Positions 35,589 to 44,933 of a stretch of 64,000 bases of DNA are shown here, piece after piece. Made by a program: the position numbers and the translations under genes. Each line of letters opens with the position of its first letter. The stretch's first letter is position 1. The notes under the pieces were generated by a model. That model was not told where the DNA came from, did not search any database, and worked only from the letters and a program-made list of their open reading frames with translations. Source of the stretch: Gemmatimonadota bacterium (GTDB taxonomy: Bacteria; JAAXHH01); the NCBI GenBank assembly GCA_026702745.1, contig JAPPBT010000066.1:1-64000 (forward strand), written 5' to 3'.

Positions 35589-36235
35589 ACCGCGCCCCCT
35601 GTTTCTCCACTTTTTCCATCGTCGCCCTGGACCCCGATACGGGGGATCTCGGCGTGGCGACCCAGTCTAAGTATCTCGCCGTTGGATCCGTGGTCCCCTG
35701 GGCGCGGTTCAACGCCGGCGCCATCGCCACGCAGGCCTGGGCCAACGCGTCCTTCGGCCCCAGGGGGCTCGACCTGCTCGAACAGGACGTTGGCGCCATC
35801 GACACCCTCGAACGCCTGATCGATTCCGATGCCGGCCGGCAGTCCCGCCAGGTCGGCGTGGTGGATCTCGACGGCACGGCGGCGGCCTTCACGGGTACGG
35901 CATGCCAGGAGTGGGCGGGGCACGTAACCGGACCGGGCCACGTCTGCCTGGGCAACATCCTCGCGGGTGAAGAGGTGGTCGAGTCCATGGCGGCAACCTT
36001 CGAGGCACCCGGTGCGGAGGATTTTGCGGCGAAACTGCTCACTGTACTCACGGCCGGCCAGGATGCCGGCGGCGACCAGCGGGGCATGCAGTCGGCCGCC
36101 CTGCTCGTGGCAAGGAAAGGCGGAGGTTGTGGCGGCACCTCCGATTTCCTCGTGGACCTGCGGGTCGACGACCATGCCGAGCCCATCGAGGAATTGAAGC
36201 GCCTGTACCTGCTCCATGGAAGGCTCAGTCCATGA
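35585..36235 (+). CDS. DUF1028 Ntn-hydrolase-like protein
   Basis: 216 residues beginning at a TTG that overlaps the preceding stop (TTGA). The family pattern is clear: STFSIVALDPDTGDLGVATQ, FNAGAIATQAWAN, RQVGVVDLDGTAAAFTGTAC and NILAGEEVVESMAATFE. DUF1028 proteins have an N-terminal-nucleophile-hydrolase-like fold and no settled function. The coupling to the FAD/Fe-S oxidase upstream and the MFS gene downstream (ATGA overlap) suggests a shared role in acquiring or processing an organic acid or its conjugate. Confidence 0.85.
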   Translation: MNRAPCFSTFSIVALDPDTGDLGVATQSKYLAVGSVVPWARFNAGAIATQAWANASFGPRGLDLLEQDVGAIDTLERLIDSDAGRQSRQVGVVDLDGTAAAFTGTACQEWAGHVTGPGHVCLGNILAGEEVVESMAATFEAPGAEDFAAKLLTVLTAGQDAGGDQRGMQSAALLVARKGGGCGGTSDFLVDLRVDDHAEPIEELKRLYLLHGRLSP

Positions 36236-37437
36236 AGTCCGACATGCAGCGCGCCAAACTCGCACTGCTCACCGTGGTTCACTTCCTGGTGGACCTCTTC
36301 TCCTCCCTGCTGACGCCCATTCTTCCCGCGCTCGTTTCGCGACTGCAGCTTTCCCTCACGCAGGCCGGCCTCCTCGCCGGCCTTCCGGCCATGACCTCCT
36401 CCCTGGTCCAGCCACTGATGGGCATCCTCGGGGACCGGATGGAGAAACGCTATTTCATCATCCTCGGTCCGGTGTTCTGCGCCGTCTTCATGTCCGCCGT
36501 GGGACTGGCGCCCTCCTTTCTCGTCCTGCTGCTGTTCATCATCCTGGGCGGGTTCGGCACTGCCAGTTTCCACCCGCAGAGTGTTTCCATGGCCGGTGAT
36601 GTCAGCGGATCGAGACGCGGATACGGCGTATCGCTTTTTATCGTCGGGGGAACTGCGGGGCTGGCTGCGAGTCCCTTCGTGGTGCCTCGCATCGTGGAGC
36701 GCTACGGTCTCGAAAGCCTGGTCTGGCTCGCCGTTCCCACGGTGATTGCCGTACTGGCCATGGCCCGGGTCATCCCCATCCGGAACGAGGACCGGCGGGT
36801 AACCCGGTTGGCTGATGTAGGCGCTTCGTTCCGGCCGAATCTGTGGCCCATGGTCAATCTCACGGTGGTGGGCATCATCCGGACCATCTCCGGGGTCGGG
36901 TTCGCCACTTTTTTCGTGTTGCTGCTCAAGGACCGTGGCCTTACCCTGCAGCAGGGGGGCGACCTGCTCTTCGTCTTCCAGGGCGGTGCGGTGATCGGCG
37001 GGTTCGTCGGCGGGTGGCTTTCGGACCGGTTGGGACGGAGTCGCGTGATCTGGTCCACGATACTGCTTTCCACCCCCTTCCTGTTCGCTTCGCTCTACGA
37101 TACCGGTCCACTGCTCCCCGTCTGGCTGTTCCTGGGCGGCTTCATGAACATGGCGTCAAATTCCGTTTCCGTCGCCATGGCCCAGGAGCTCGTTCCGGAC
37201 AGCGCGGGAACGGCCTCCAGTTTCCCTATGGGCTTCAGCTGGGGCGCGGCGGGTGGCGCGCTGATCGTCTTCGGCGGTATCGCGGACCGAATCGGCGTGG
37301 TGGCGACGCTTGAAGTGCTGGCACTGATCCCGCTGGCCGCCGTGGCACTGGCCCTGATGCTGCCGCGGGACCGGGAATTCCGAAGGGCCGTTACCCAGGT
37401 GCGCAAGGCGGCTGCGGCCGTAGAGGAAGTGAACTGA
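36232..37437 (+). CDS. MFS transporter, fosmidomycin-resistance-protein-like
   Basis: 401 residues with about twelve membrane segments. The short loop GILGDRMEKRY between helices 2 and 3 and GGWLSDRLGRSR in the second half are MFS signature A sites. FGTASFHPQSVSMAGDVSG resembles the Fsr group, many of which are drug or organic-acid exporters. The start overlaps the DUF1028 stop (ATGA), so the pair is translationally coupled. Transport of the oxidase substrate or a product is the simplest reading. Confidence 0.8.
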   Translation: MKSDMQRAKLALLTVVHFLVDLFSSLLTPILPALVSRLQLSLTQAGLLAGLPAMTSSLVQPLMGILGDRMEKRYFIILGPVFCAVFMSAVGLAPSFLVLLLFIILGGFGTASFHPQSVSMAGDVSGSRRGYGVSLFIVGGTAGLAASPFVVPRIVERYGLESLVWLAVPTVIAVLAMARVIPIRNEDRRVTRLADVGASFRPNLWPMVNLTVVGIIRTISGVGFATFFVLLLKDRGLTLQQGGDLLFVFQGGAVIGGFVGGWLSDRLGRSRVIWSTILLSTPFLFASLYDTGPLLPVWLFLGGFMNMASNSVSVAMAQELVPDSAGTASSFPMGFSWGAAGGALIVFGGIADRIGVVATLEVLALIPLAAVALALMLPRDREFRRAVTQVRKAAAAVEEVN

Positions 37438-37526
37438 TCTCTGCTGGATGTGGATGCGGGGGTCGTTGTATCGAAATCGAATCCGGGGATGACTGGCAGA
37501 ACCCCGGTGTTTCAAGGAGACCCATC

Positions 37527-37901
37527 ATGTCCGAACGTGTCGTGCGCCTGACCGAACTTGCGGCGCTGGACGAGGCCATCGCCTCGTCGTCCGAACGTCC
37601 CGTGTTCGTCTACAAGCACAGTACGGTGTGCCCGGTGAGCGCCCGGGCCGCCGATCATTACCACGACTTCGCGGACGAACACGCGGACGGAGATACCACC
37701 GAGGAGGCGTCCACGCCCCCGCCGCTGTTCACCCAGGTCATGGTCATAGAAAACCGTGATCTTTCCAATGAGATCGAATCCCGCCTTGGGGTCCGGCACG
37801 AATCGCCGCAGCTGTTGCTGATCCGGGACGGGAAGGTTGCCTGGCATGCTTCCCATTTTTCCATCACGAGTAAGGACATAAGGAACGCACTGGAGGACTG
37901 A
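37527..37901 (+). CDS. ytxJ: YtxJ/BrxC-like monothiol bacilliredoxin
   Basis: 124 residues, thioredoxin-like. The segment VYKHSTVCPVSARAADHY matches the single-cysteine TxCPxS site of YtxJ (BrxC), which removes bacillithiol from oxidised protein thiols. The C-terminal strand QLLLIRDGKVAWHASH is typical. AAGGAGA precedes ATG 37527. The presence of YtxJ suggests that the organism uses bacillithiol or a similar thiol. The next gene starts three bases after the stop. Confidence 0.85.
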   Translation: MSERVVRLTELAALDEAIASSSERPVFVYKHSTVCPVSARAADHYHDFADEHADGDTTEEASTPPPLFTQVMVIENRDLSNEIESRLGVRHESPQLLLIRDGKVAWHASHFSITSKDIRNALED

Positions 37902-37904
37902 GCC

Positions 37905-39128
37905 ATGTCGAGACGAGCCGTCATCGTCGGCGCGGGGGTGACCGGTCTCAGCACGGCCTACCATCTCGCCCGCAAGTCGTACGGAAGCGTCACGGTCGTC
38001 GAGAAGGGACGCGTGGGAGACGGCGCCAGCAGCCGGGCCGCAGGGATCGTTACGGGACTGCTCTGGTCGGAAACCGGCGTTCTGGCTCGCAAGATCAGCC
38101 TGGCCCGGTTCAGGGAACTGTCCGGAGAACTGGATGGCTACAGGTTCCAGGACGTAGGTTGCCTGAACCTGTTCGATGCGGCGAGCTGGCCGGAACGGGA
38201 ACGGCTGTTGCCCCTGTACGACCGCCTGGGTGTGGATTACACGGTCATGGACCGGACCGAGATGGCCGCGGCCTGGCCGGACCTGGCGCTGTCCGGTGAG
38301 CTGGTCGGGCTCTTCGATCCCCTGGGCGGCTACAGCGAACCGGACCACTACCTCCCGGCCCTGGCGGACGGATGCCGCGCCCTGGGTGTGGAGATCAGGG
38401 AGGGCTGCATGGTCTCCGACTTCATCGTGGATGGGGGACGCATGGCGGGCGTCGTCGCCGATGGCAGGCGCATCGAGGCCGATGCCGTGGTGAGTACGGT
38501 TCACGTCTGGACCCTTAAGGTTCTGGAAACCATCGGACTGCAACTGCCCTTGAAGTCGTTCGTGCACCAGCGTTACGTCACGGCGCCGCTACCCGCCCCG
38601 GTCCGGATCCCCGCGGTCAATGCCAATCCTTACGGCGGATACCTCCGGCCGCATTACGGACAGCGCTTGCTGGCGGGCATTGAGAACCCCGAAGCGACGG
38701 AGTTCCGCGTACCCGACCGCAAATTCCTGATGTCGACGATTACCCCGCCGCCCGGGCTCGACGAGGCCGCGCGGGAAAACCTGCTCCCGCTCGTACCCGG
38801 GGCCGGTCAGGCTGGCCAGACCGGCCTTATCGGCTGGGAAATAGAGAAGGCGGGACTGCTGTCCTTCTCCGCGGACGGCGAACCGGTACTCGGACCCGTG
38901 GAGTGCTTTCCGGGGCTGTACGTGGGCGTCGCCTTCCATTCCGGTGGCTTCGCCTACAACCCGGCGGCAGGCGTATTGCTGGCGGGATGTGTCGCAGACG
39001 GGCGGCCAGAAATCGATATCGGGGATTTCTCGCCGAACCGTTTCGATCCCCAGGAGACGGAAGCCTACAACCGGACCCGGATCACCCACGGAAAATACAG
39101 CATGCCCGGCCTTACCCGCCGGCATTGA
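37905..39128 (+). CDS. DAO-family FAD-dependent amine/amino-acid oxidoreductase
   Basis: 407 residues. A Rossmann dinucleotide motif opens the protein (VIVGAGVTGLSTAYHLARKS) with a following Glu in VVEKG, and GVAFHSGGFAYNPAAGVLL closes the FAD site near the C-terminus. It resembles sarcosine-oxidase beta, glycine oxidase and dimethylglycine dehydrogenase relatives, so a secondary amine or amino acid is the likely substrate. A GGAGG site and a three-base gap tie it to ytxJ. GQAGQTG near residue 305 is another small Gly/Gln repeat. Confidence 0.85.
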   Translation: MSRRAVIVGAGVTGLSTAYHLARKSYGSVTVVEKGRVGDGASSRAAGIVTGLLWSETGVLARKISLARFRELSGELDGYRFQDVGCLNLFDAASWPERERLLPLYDRLGVDYTVMDRTEMAAAWPDLALSGELVGLFDPLGGYSEPDHYLPALADGCRALGVEIREGCMVSDFIVDGGRMAGVVADGRRIEADAVVSTVHVWTLKVLETIGLQLPLKSFVHQRYVTAPLPAPVRIPAVNANPYGGYLRPHYGQRLLAGIENPEATEFRVPDRKFLMSTITPPPGLDEAARENLLPLVPGAGQAGQTGLIGWEIEKAGLLSFSADGEPVLGPVECFPGLYVGVAFHSGGFAYNPAAGVLLAGCVADGRPEIDIGDFSPNRFDPQETEAYNRTRITHGKYSMPGLTRRH

Positions 39129-39145
39129 CAGGAAGGCGCCTGACC

Positions 39146-40276
39146 ATGGACACGAACGCGGAGAACCGGCTGGACGCCAAACAGGTCGACGCGTTCCGCC
39201 GCGCCCTGCTCGACTGGTACGGCGAGAACCAGCGGGATTTACCGTGGCGGAGTGTCCGCGACCCTTACGCGGTCTGGATCTCGGAGATCATGCTCCAGCA
39301 GACGCGGGTAGACCAGGTACGGCCCTACTACGACCGGTTCATGGAACGTTTTCCCACGGTAGCGCACCTGGGCAAGGCCCCGCTCGAGGATGTCCTGAAG
39401 GCGTGGGAAGGCATGGGATACTACGCCAGGGCGAGGAACCTGCATCGCGCCGCCCGCCGGGTCGTCGACGAACACGGCGGGCAGATACCCGATGATCCCG
39501 CGCGGATCTCCGATCTGCCGGGCATCGGACCCTACACGGCTGCCGCCATATTGAGTATTGCCTTCGGGAGGGACTGTCCGGTCGTCGACGGCAACGTCGT
39601 TCGCGTATTGAGCCGCCTTTTCCACCTCACCGACAACCCGTCTTCCTCAGCGGCCAGAAAGAGAATGGATGGCCACGCCGGGCGACTCCTCGCCCGAGGG
39701 CGGGCGGGCGACTTCAACCAGGCCATGATGGAACTGGGGGCCACGATTTGCACGCCGCGCAACCCCCGCTGCGATGAATGTCCTGTGAATACTTTTTGCG
39801 AAGCCCTCAAGTTGCTTCCGGACCCTTCCGTGCTGCCGCGAAAACGGCCGCGCGCGCACCGGCCTCACCGTCATGTCGCGGCCGGCATCGTACGCCGGAA
39901 CGACAAGGTGCTGATCGTCCGGCGGCCGACGGACGGCCTGCTGGGTGGACTGTGGGAGTTCCCGGGAGGAACCGTCAGTAAAGGGGTCGAAGGGGAAAAG
40001 TTTCTGGCTGAAGAAATGAAAAACACGATGGGGATTGATATCCGTGTCGATCGCGCCGTGGCCACCCTCAGGCATGCCTTTACGCATTTCGAAATGACGC
40101 TACAGGGCTACAGCTGTTCATACCTGGAAGGGGTAGCCCGCCATCGCGACGGAAACGAATGCCGATGGGTTCGATTCGACGACCTCGGCCGTTTCGCTTT
40201 CCCCAGGGCTTATCAGCGCTTGATTGAAGCCTCGGCGATGGTCCGAGAAGACCGGCAGCCTGCCGGTTACGCGTAA
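39146..40276 (+). CDS. mutY: A/G-specific adenine DNA glycosylase MutY
   Basis: 376 residues from ATG 39146 (AGGAAGG upstream). The catalytic Glu lies in ISEIMLQQTRV; the helix-hairpin-helix is LPGIGPYTAAAIL and the catalytic Asp is in VVDGNVVRVL. The 4Fe-4S ligands are four cysteines in CTPRNPRCDECPVNTFC. The C-terminal MutT-like domain (about 240-365) contacts 8-oxoguanine. It removes adenine paired with 8-oxoG. It converges on recA. Confidence 0.95.
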   Translation: MDTNAENRLDAKQVDAFRRALLDWYGENQRDLPWRSVRDPYAVWISEIMLQQTRVDQVRPYYDRFMERFPTVAHLGKAPLEDVLKAWEGMGYYARARNLHRAARRVVDEHGGQIPDDPARISDLPGIGPYTAAAILSIAFGRDCPVVDGNVVRVLSRLFHLTDNPSSSAARKRMDGHAGRLLARGRAGDFNQAMMELGATICTPRNPRCDECPVNTFCEALKLLPDPSVLPRKRPRAHRPHRHVAAGIVRRNDKVLIVRRPTDGLLGGLWEFPGGTVSKGVEGEKFLAEEMKNTMGIDIRVDRAVATLRHAFTHFEMTLQGYSCSYLEGVARHRDGNECRWVRFDDLGRFAFPRAYQRLIEASAMVREDRQPAGYA

Positions 40277-40281
40277 CGTGC

Positions 40282-40310
40282 GCGCCGGACGGGTGCTACC
40301 CATCCGGCGC
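40282..40310. terminator. Strong hairpin between convergent mutY and recA
   Basis: GCGCCGGACGGG and CCCATCCGGCGC can form a 12-pair stem with one mismatch around a five-base loop. It lies just after the mutY stop. There is no T tract, so it may act as a bidirectional or Rho-assisted terminator, not a classic intrinsic one. Confidence 0.45.
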
Positions 40311-40330
40311 AATCCCGTCCGGCACGGCAT

Positions 40331-40370
40331 ACTACCGGGCGCTACCGGGCGCTGCCGGGCGCTACCGGGC
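40331..40370. repeat. 10-bp minisatellite, 4 copies
   Basis: GCTACCGGGC units, two of them with one substitution, run from 40331 to 40370 between the convergent mutY and recA genes. The CCGG core is shared with other arrays in the window. Confidence 0.75.
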
Positions 40371-40382
40371 GCCGACGCCGAT

Positions 40383-41462
40383 TCAGCGCCGCTTCGCCGA
40401 CGATTCGGGACGGGCGGCCGGTTTCCCGGCGACGCCGTTGTTTTCGACGGATTCGTCCTGACCCGGCGGTGCGAAGATCGCACGGACTTTCTCTTCGATC
40501 TCACCGGCGAGATCCCGCTGTTCCCTGAGCAACTGCCGCACGTTCTCGCGGCCCTGCCCGAGCCTTTCGTCATTGTAGGAAAACCAGGTCCCGCTCTTTT
40601 CTATGATACCGTTGTTGACCCCGAGTTCGATCAGGTCGCTCTCTTTGGAGATCCCTTCCCCGTAGATGATATCGAACTGCGCTTCGCGGAAGGGCGCCGC
40701 CAGCTTGTTCTTTTTCACGGTACCCCGTACCTGGATGCCCGCCGAGGCGTCGTCTCCCTTGATGTTCCCGATCCTGCGCACCTCGATCCGGACCGAGGAA
40801 TAGAACTTCAGGGCCAGCCCTCCGGTCGTCGTTTCCGGATTGCCGTACATTACCCCGATTTTCTGTCGGATCTGGTTAATGAAGATCAGGCAGGTCCTGG
40901 ACCGGTTGATAACCGAGGTCAGCTTCCGGAGTGCCTGCGACATCAGTCGGGCCTGCAGGCCTACATGGGAATCGCCCATTTCTCCTTCTATTTCGGCCCT
41001 CGGGACCAGCGCGGCGACCGAGTCGATGACGATCACGTCCACTCCGCCGCTGCGGACCAGGATCTCGGCCACGTCGAGGGCCTGCTCACCCGTATCCGGC
41101 TGATGGATGAGCAGTTTGTCCATGTCCACGCCGAGGGCCCGCGCATAGCGGATGTCCAGCGCGTGTTCCGCGTCGATGAAGGCGGCCATCCCGCCCAGTT
41201 TCTGCGCCTCGGCCACGATATGCTTGGCCAGCGTGGTCTTTCCGGAGGACTCGTTACCGTATATTTCCACCACGCGACCGCGCGGCACGCCGCCGATACC
41301 CAACGCCAGATCGAGGGTCAGGGATCCCGTTGGTATGGACTCGACGGACAGTTGGGGGTTCTCGTCTCCCATCCTGATGATGGAACCCTTGCCGAACTGC
41401 CGCTCAATCTGCGATATGGCGCCGCTCAGCGCCTTCTCCCTTCCCGGATCGTTATCGTTCAT
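40383..41462 (-). CDS. recA: Recombinase RecA
   Basis: 359 residues from ATG 41462, preceded by GGGGAGA. The core is typical ([66 protein letters not shown]). The P loop is GNESSGKTT instead of the near-universal GPESSGKTT, a Pro-to-Asn change just before the nucleotide loop. RecA drives strand exchange and SOS induction. The C-terminal tail is longer on basic and Ala/Pro residues than the acidic tail of E. coli RecA. Confidence 0.95.
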   Translation of the reverse strand: MNDNDPGREKALSGAISQIERQFGKGSIIRMGDENPQLSVESIPTGSLTLDLALGIGGVPRGRVVEIYGNESSGKTTLAKHIVAEAQKLGGMAAFIDAEHALDIRYARALGVDMDKLLIHQPDTGEQALDVAEILVRSGGVDVIVIDSVAALVPRAEIEGEMGDSHVGLQARLMSQALRKLTSVINRSRTCLIFINQIRQKIGVMYGNPETTTGGLALKFYSSVRIEVRRIGNIKGDDASAGIQVRGTVKKNKLAAPFREAQFDIIYGEGISKESDLIELGVNNGIIEKSGTWFSYNDERLGQGRENVRQLLREQRDLAGEIEEKVRAIFAPPGQDESVENNGVAGKPAARPESSAKRR

Positions 41463-41516
41463 GTCCGCGATCTCCCCTTCGTTGATGCAAGTGAACGTCC
41501 TTTTGGCATACCCTGT

Positions 41517-41546
41517 CCAATATGCCAAACATTTGTGTAGTGTCAA
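41517..41546 (-). promoter_or_regulatory. Promoter for recA
   Basis: On the minus strand a perfect TTGACA (41546-41541) is followed after 17-18 bases by ATATTG/TATTGG. The spacer contains CAAATGTTTG, a short dyad that could bind a repressor such as LexA, but it does not match a known LexA consensus well enough to call. Confidence 0.5.
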
Positions 41547-41568
41547 GCGAATTTCGCCTGACTATAAT
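41540..41568 (+). promoter_or_regulatory. Divergent promoter for the TPR lipoprotein gene
   Basis: A perfect TATAAT at 41563-41568 has a partial -35 (GTGTCA, 41540-41545) 17 bases upstream. It overlaps the recA -35 element on the other strand, so the two genes may compete for polymerase or share a regulator. Confidence 0.5.
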
Positions 41569-41766
41569 GAAATGGTCGTAAACCGGGTGAGGAAACTTGG
41601 AAAAAAGTATTTCAGAACGACCCGAAAGTAAAGTAATTTCGCGCCGAACCGGCCTGTTGCCCTGCACATGGAAAAAAACCGGAGAGGAAGGGCTTCGAAA
41701 GCCGTATATTATGACTATACACCCCCGTCTCCGTCGCTGGACCAGTCGACTAATGCGGAGCGTGAA

Positions 41767-44001
41767 ATGATTGCTTTCAGGAAAATCTTCTGTCTCGGCG
41801 CAGCGGCCGTCTGCCTCCAGTGGGCATCATCGGGCTGTGCGGGAGCGGGTGCGCCGAGAACCATTTCCGACGACGCCGACAGCGCGAGCGTAAAAGCAAC
41901 CGGTCTCGCGTTGATGAACGAAGGTGACTACGAAGGCGCCATCGCATACTACCGTCGGGCGCTGGCCCTGGACCTGACGGACTCCGAGGCCTTCGGAAAC
42001 CTGAGCGTGGCCTTCTACTACCTGGGCAGATACGACGAGGCGTTGCGGGAAGCGCTGCAGGCCGTCGTTCTTTCACCCGACGAGATCAACTGGCGGCTCA
42101 ACCTGGGCGCGATCTATACCCGCAAGGGGAACCAGGAAGGAGCGGCGAGAGCCTATGGCGCAGCCGTCGGTATCGCCCGCGGCCTGCCGGAGGAAAGCCG
42201 CTATCAACTCCGGAACGCCCTGATGGGCCTGGGCCGGTCCAGCGAACTGTCCGGTGCGTACGACCAGGCGCTGGACGCGTACGAGGAGGCGCTGGTATTT
42301 GCACCCGATGACGTGGCGCTGCTGACCGGGGTCGGCAACATTTACTTCCGCCAGGGACGGTTGGAAGAGGCCGAAGCGGCGTATCACCGGACGTTGGCAC
42401 AGGATTCGACGCACACCGTGGCCAGGTACAATATGGCGCTGGTCTATTCCAGGACGGGGCGATACGACGAGGCGTTCGGACTGCTGGCGGACAACCCCGT
42501 TCTGGACCGGCGGCTCGAGAGCGCACTGGAAGGCAGTACCGTAAGCGCCGTGGACCGGTCGAGGACCCAGAGCATCGCGGCTTACCGCGCCAGGTTCGGG
42601 AGGATGGGCGGACCCCCGTCTCCCGGCAGCCGGCAGGGACGCCGGCCGCCGCCCTATGTCCATGTGAGGGGGCTGACCTATTACGAACAGGGCGCGTACG
42701 CGGAGGCGATGCAGGCCTTCGAACAGGCTCTGGCCGAGGATCCCGGGCTTGCGGAGGCGCATCTGTACATCGGAAACATCTTTGCACTGCAGGACCGCCA
42801 GGTGGAAGCGGTCGAAGCCTATGAAACGGCGATCGCCGTCGACGGGCAGTTCTTCGAAGCCTACAACAACCTGGGTACCATGTATGCCAACATGGACCGG
42901 ACCGAAGATGCCATGGACGCCTACGGGAAGGCGCTCGCGTTGAACGACCGTTTCTACGACGCCCGTACCAACCTCGGGCTGCTGTACGCGGAGGCGGGCA
43001 GACTGGACGAAGCGGTCGAGGAGTTCAAGAAGGTCATCCGCGCCGAAGTAGGCATCGCCGAGGTCCACAACAACCTCGGCATCGTGTATCTCAGGCAGGG
43101 GAAGAATGAAGAGGCCAGCGAACAGTTCAAAAGGGCTATCGAGCTTCGCGGCGATTTCCCGGAAGCCTACAACAACCTGGCGCTCTCCTACAGCCGGGAC
43201 GCCGGCCTGGACGACGTGATCGAGACCTGGCACGGACTCGCGGCCGGATGGGCAGGCCGCGATACCTCGAACCGCGCTGGCTTCGACCGGATGCCGCTCC
43301 GGCGGGTGGCCGCCCGTTCCTCCGCCGTTGGGGGGGAAGCGCGGTCGGCGTACCGGGACGGGGTCGAAGCCGCCTTCGGTTACGATCTAGAAACCGCGCT
43401 TTCACACTTCCGGGAAGCCCTTGCGGCACGGCCTGGGTGGAATGCCGCGCAGCTGGCCGTGGCCGCCGTATTGCTGGCCCAGGGGAAGTGGGAGGATGCG
43501 GCGACATCGGTCGAGCAGGCGATTGACCTGGAGGCCGCGGACCCGCTGCCCAACGCCATCCTGGCCATCGCAAGGGTTTCCGGCGGCGATTTCGAGTCTG
43601 CACTCGAAGCATGGGGGGATGCGGTACGCCTGTCCGGTGAGCAGGACGGCTCCGCCCCGTTCGAGGCGCTGACGGCGATGCGTGCGAGGACGGAAGCCGC
43701 GGACCGGGTGTTGCGCGCCCTGGACCAGGCTGTGTCGCTGCGACCGCGGTTTACGACCGCGCATTTCAATATTGGTCTTGTCAATGATATGCTCCATCGC
43801 TACCATCAGGCCATACAAAGCTACCGGGAAGTCGTCCGTTTCGCTCCGGAGCTGGGCGCCGGGCATTTCCGCCTGGGTATCGCGTACTTCCGGATAGGCG
43901 ATTTCGAGAACGCCCGGGATTCGCTGCGTGCGTACATTCGACTCTCCCAGGACCCCATGCTTCTTCCCCAGGTGGAGACTTTTCTGAACAGATCGGGATA
44001 A
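41767..44001 (+). CDS. Multi-TPR lipoprotein
   Basis: About 744 residues from ATG 41767; an upstream ATG at 41668 lacks a signal peptide. The signal ends in the lipobox WASSGC. At least ten TPR units follow (for example GDYEGAIAYYRRALALDLTD, QFFEAYNNLGTMYANMDRTE, AEVHNNLGIVYLRQGKNEEA), in two blocks separated by a low-complexity linker near residues 275-300. TPR lipoproteins commonly scaffold envelope assembly or secretion. The neighbouring downstream gene starts 13 bases later. Confidence 0.85.
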   Translation: MIAFRKIFCLGAAAVCLQWASSGCAGAGAPRTISDDADSASVKATGLALMNEGDYEGAIAYYRRALALDLTDSEAFGNLSVAFYYLGRYDEALREALQAVVLSPDEINWRLNLGAIYTRKGNQEGAARAYGAAVGIARGLPEESRYQLRNALMGLGRSSELSGAYDQALDAYEEALVFAPDDVALLTGVGNIYFRQGRLEEAEAAYHRTLAQDSTHTVARYNMALVYSRTGRYDEAFGLLADNPVLDRRLESALEGSTVSAVDRSRTQSIAAYRARFGRMGGPPSPGSRQGRRPPPYVHVRGLTYYEQGAYAEAMQAFEQALAEDPGLAEAHLYIGNIFALQDRQVEAVEAYETAIAVDGQFFEAYNNLGTMYANMDRTEDAMDAYGKALALNDRFYDARTNLGLLYAEAGRLDEAVEEFKKVIRAEVGIAEVHNNLGIVYLRQGKNEEASEQFKRAIELRGDFPEAYNNLALSYSRDAGLDDVIETWHGLAAGWAGRDTSNRAGFDRMPLRRVAARSSAVGGEARSAYRDGVEAAFGYDLETALSHFREALAARPGWNAAQLAVAAVLLAQGKWEDAATSVEQAIDLEAADPLPNAILAIARVSGGDFESALEAWGDAVRLSGEQDGSAPFEALTAMRARTEAADRVLRALDQAVSLRPRFTTAHFNIGLVNDMLHRYHQAIQSYREVVRFAPELGAGHFRLGIAYFRIGDFENARDSLRAYIRLSQDPMLLPQVETFLNRSG

Positions 44002-44014
44002 CCGGCGTGGCCGT

Positions 44015-44881
44015 ATGCCCGGAAGAGAAACCTTCACGCCAATGACGGAAAAAACGCTCGAACAGGTCGTCGGGGAGAGACCGTTCCCCGAGTATGCTGC
44101 CTGGTGGCCGGTAGGGAGCGCATTCACCGCGTTCATGTCCGATGCCATCGTCGGCGAGTGGAAGGCGCTGGAACCCGACAGCGGTGCGCTGAACGACGTC
44201 CGGGAAGATGCCGAAAAGTACATCCGGACGGTTTACGGCAGGCCGGCCAGGCAGGAGTTGGTGGAAGCCTTCGTTCACCGGGACGGTGATTCGGCGCTGC
44301 AGTCGGGCGAATTCGACGCCCTTTCCTATGCCTTCTACAGATCCGCGTTCCGGCACATCGAAAGGCATACGGACCGCTTCTATGAGGGACTGGAAAGGGA
44401 ACGCCGGCTGTTCACCATCCGGGTGGGCAAGCTGTTCTTCGACCGCCTGAATCGCCACCTCGCGCTGGACCTGCCCGATGGCCTGAACACGCCGGGGCAG
44501 CTCGAAAGGTTGTCCGCCGCCATCGACCGCGTCGGCCGTTTCCTGCACGACCAGGGATATCTCCGCAGTCATTTCGCCTTCAGATTCGACGTGGACATCG
44601 AGCAGGGAGCATCTCGAACCATCCAGCATGCCGGTGAAGTCGTCTCCCGTCTGAGGGAGGGTCGACTGGCTTACGCGCTGTACGAGATGGGCTATCCCGT
44701 CATCCTCCCCTCCGCGGTTTATCTCTACCACACGATCGGGGAAGCGCAGCATCATTCTTCCCGGACCATCGAGAACCTGTTCGGGGAAGTGGGGTACGAC
44801 GCGAGGGAGACGGACGACTTCGATCCCATCGGTTATCCATCGGACATGGTGGTGGAACTCTGGGAGATCCGCAGCCTGTAG
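44015..44881 (+). CDS. Soluble protein of unknown function
   Basis: 288 residues from ATG 44015, or 279 from ATG 44042. It is charged, probably mostly alpha-helical, with no signal peptide or membrane helix. Notable stretches are YAAWWPVGSAFTAFMSDAIV, FEGLERERRLFTIRVGKLFF-like helices and YLYHTIGEAQHHSSRTIENL. I do not recognise the family. It sits between the TPR lipoprotein and the 2OG-oxygenase-like gene with small gaps, so it may be part of that transcript. Confidence 0.65.
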   Translation: MPGRETFTPMTEKTLEQVVGERPFPEYAAWWPVGSAFTAFMSDAIVGEWKALEPDSGALNDVREDAEKYIRTVYGRPARQELVEAFVHRDGDSALQSGEFDALSYAFYRSAFRHIERHTDRFYEGLERERRLFTIRVGKLFFDRLNRHLALDLPDGLNTPGQLERLSAAIDRVGRFLHDQGYLRSHFAFRFDVDIEQGASRTIQHAGEVVSRLREGRLAYALYEMGYPVILPSAVYLYHTIGEAQHHSSRTIENLFGEVGYDARETDDFDPIGYPSDMVVELWEIRSL

Positions 44882-44933
44882 AGCCGATCGGTCGACGCGA
44901 TCCGGGCGGCCCCGCACAGGGAGTACCAGTACC

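Noticed and set aside
41526-41535. A LexA box in the recA promoter
   Set aside because: CAAACATTTG is a weak dyad and does not fit the E. coli or Bacillus consensus well; it is mentioned only as a possible operator.
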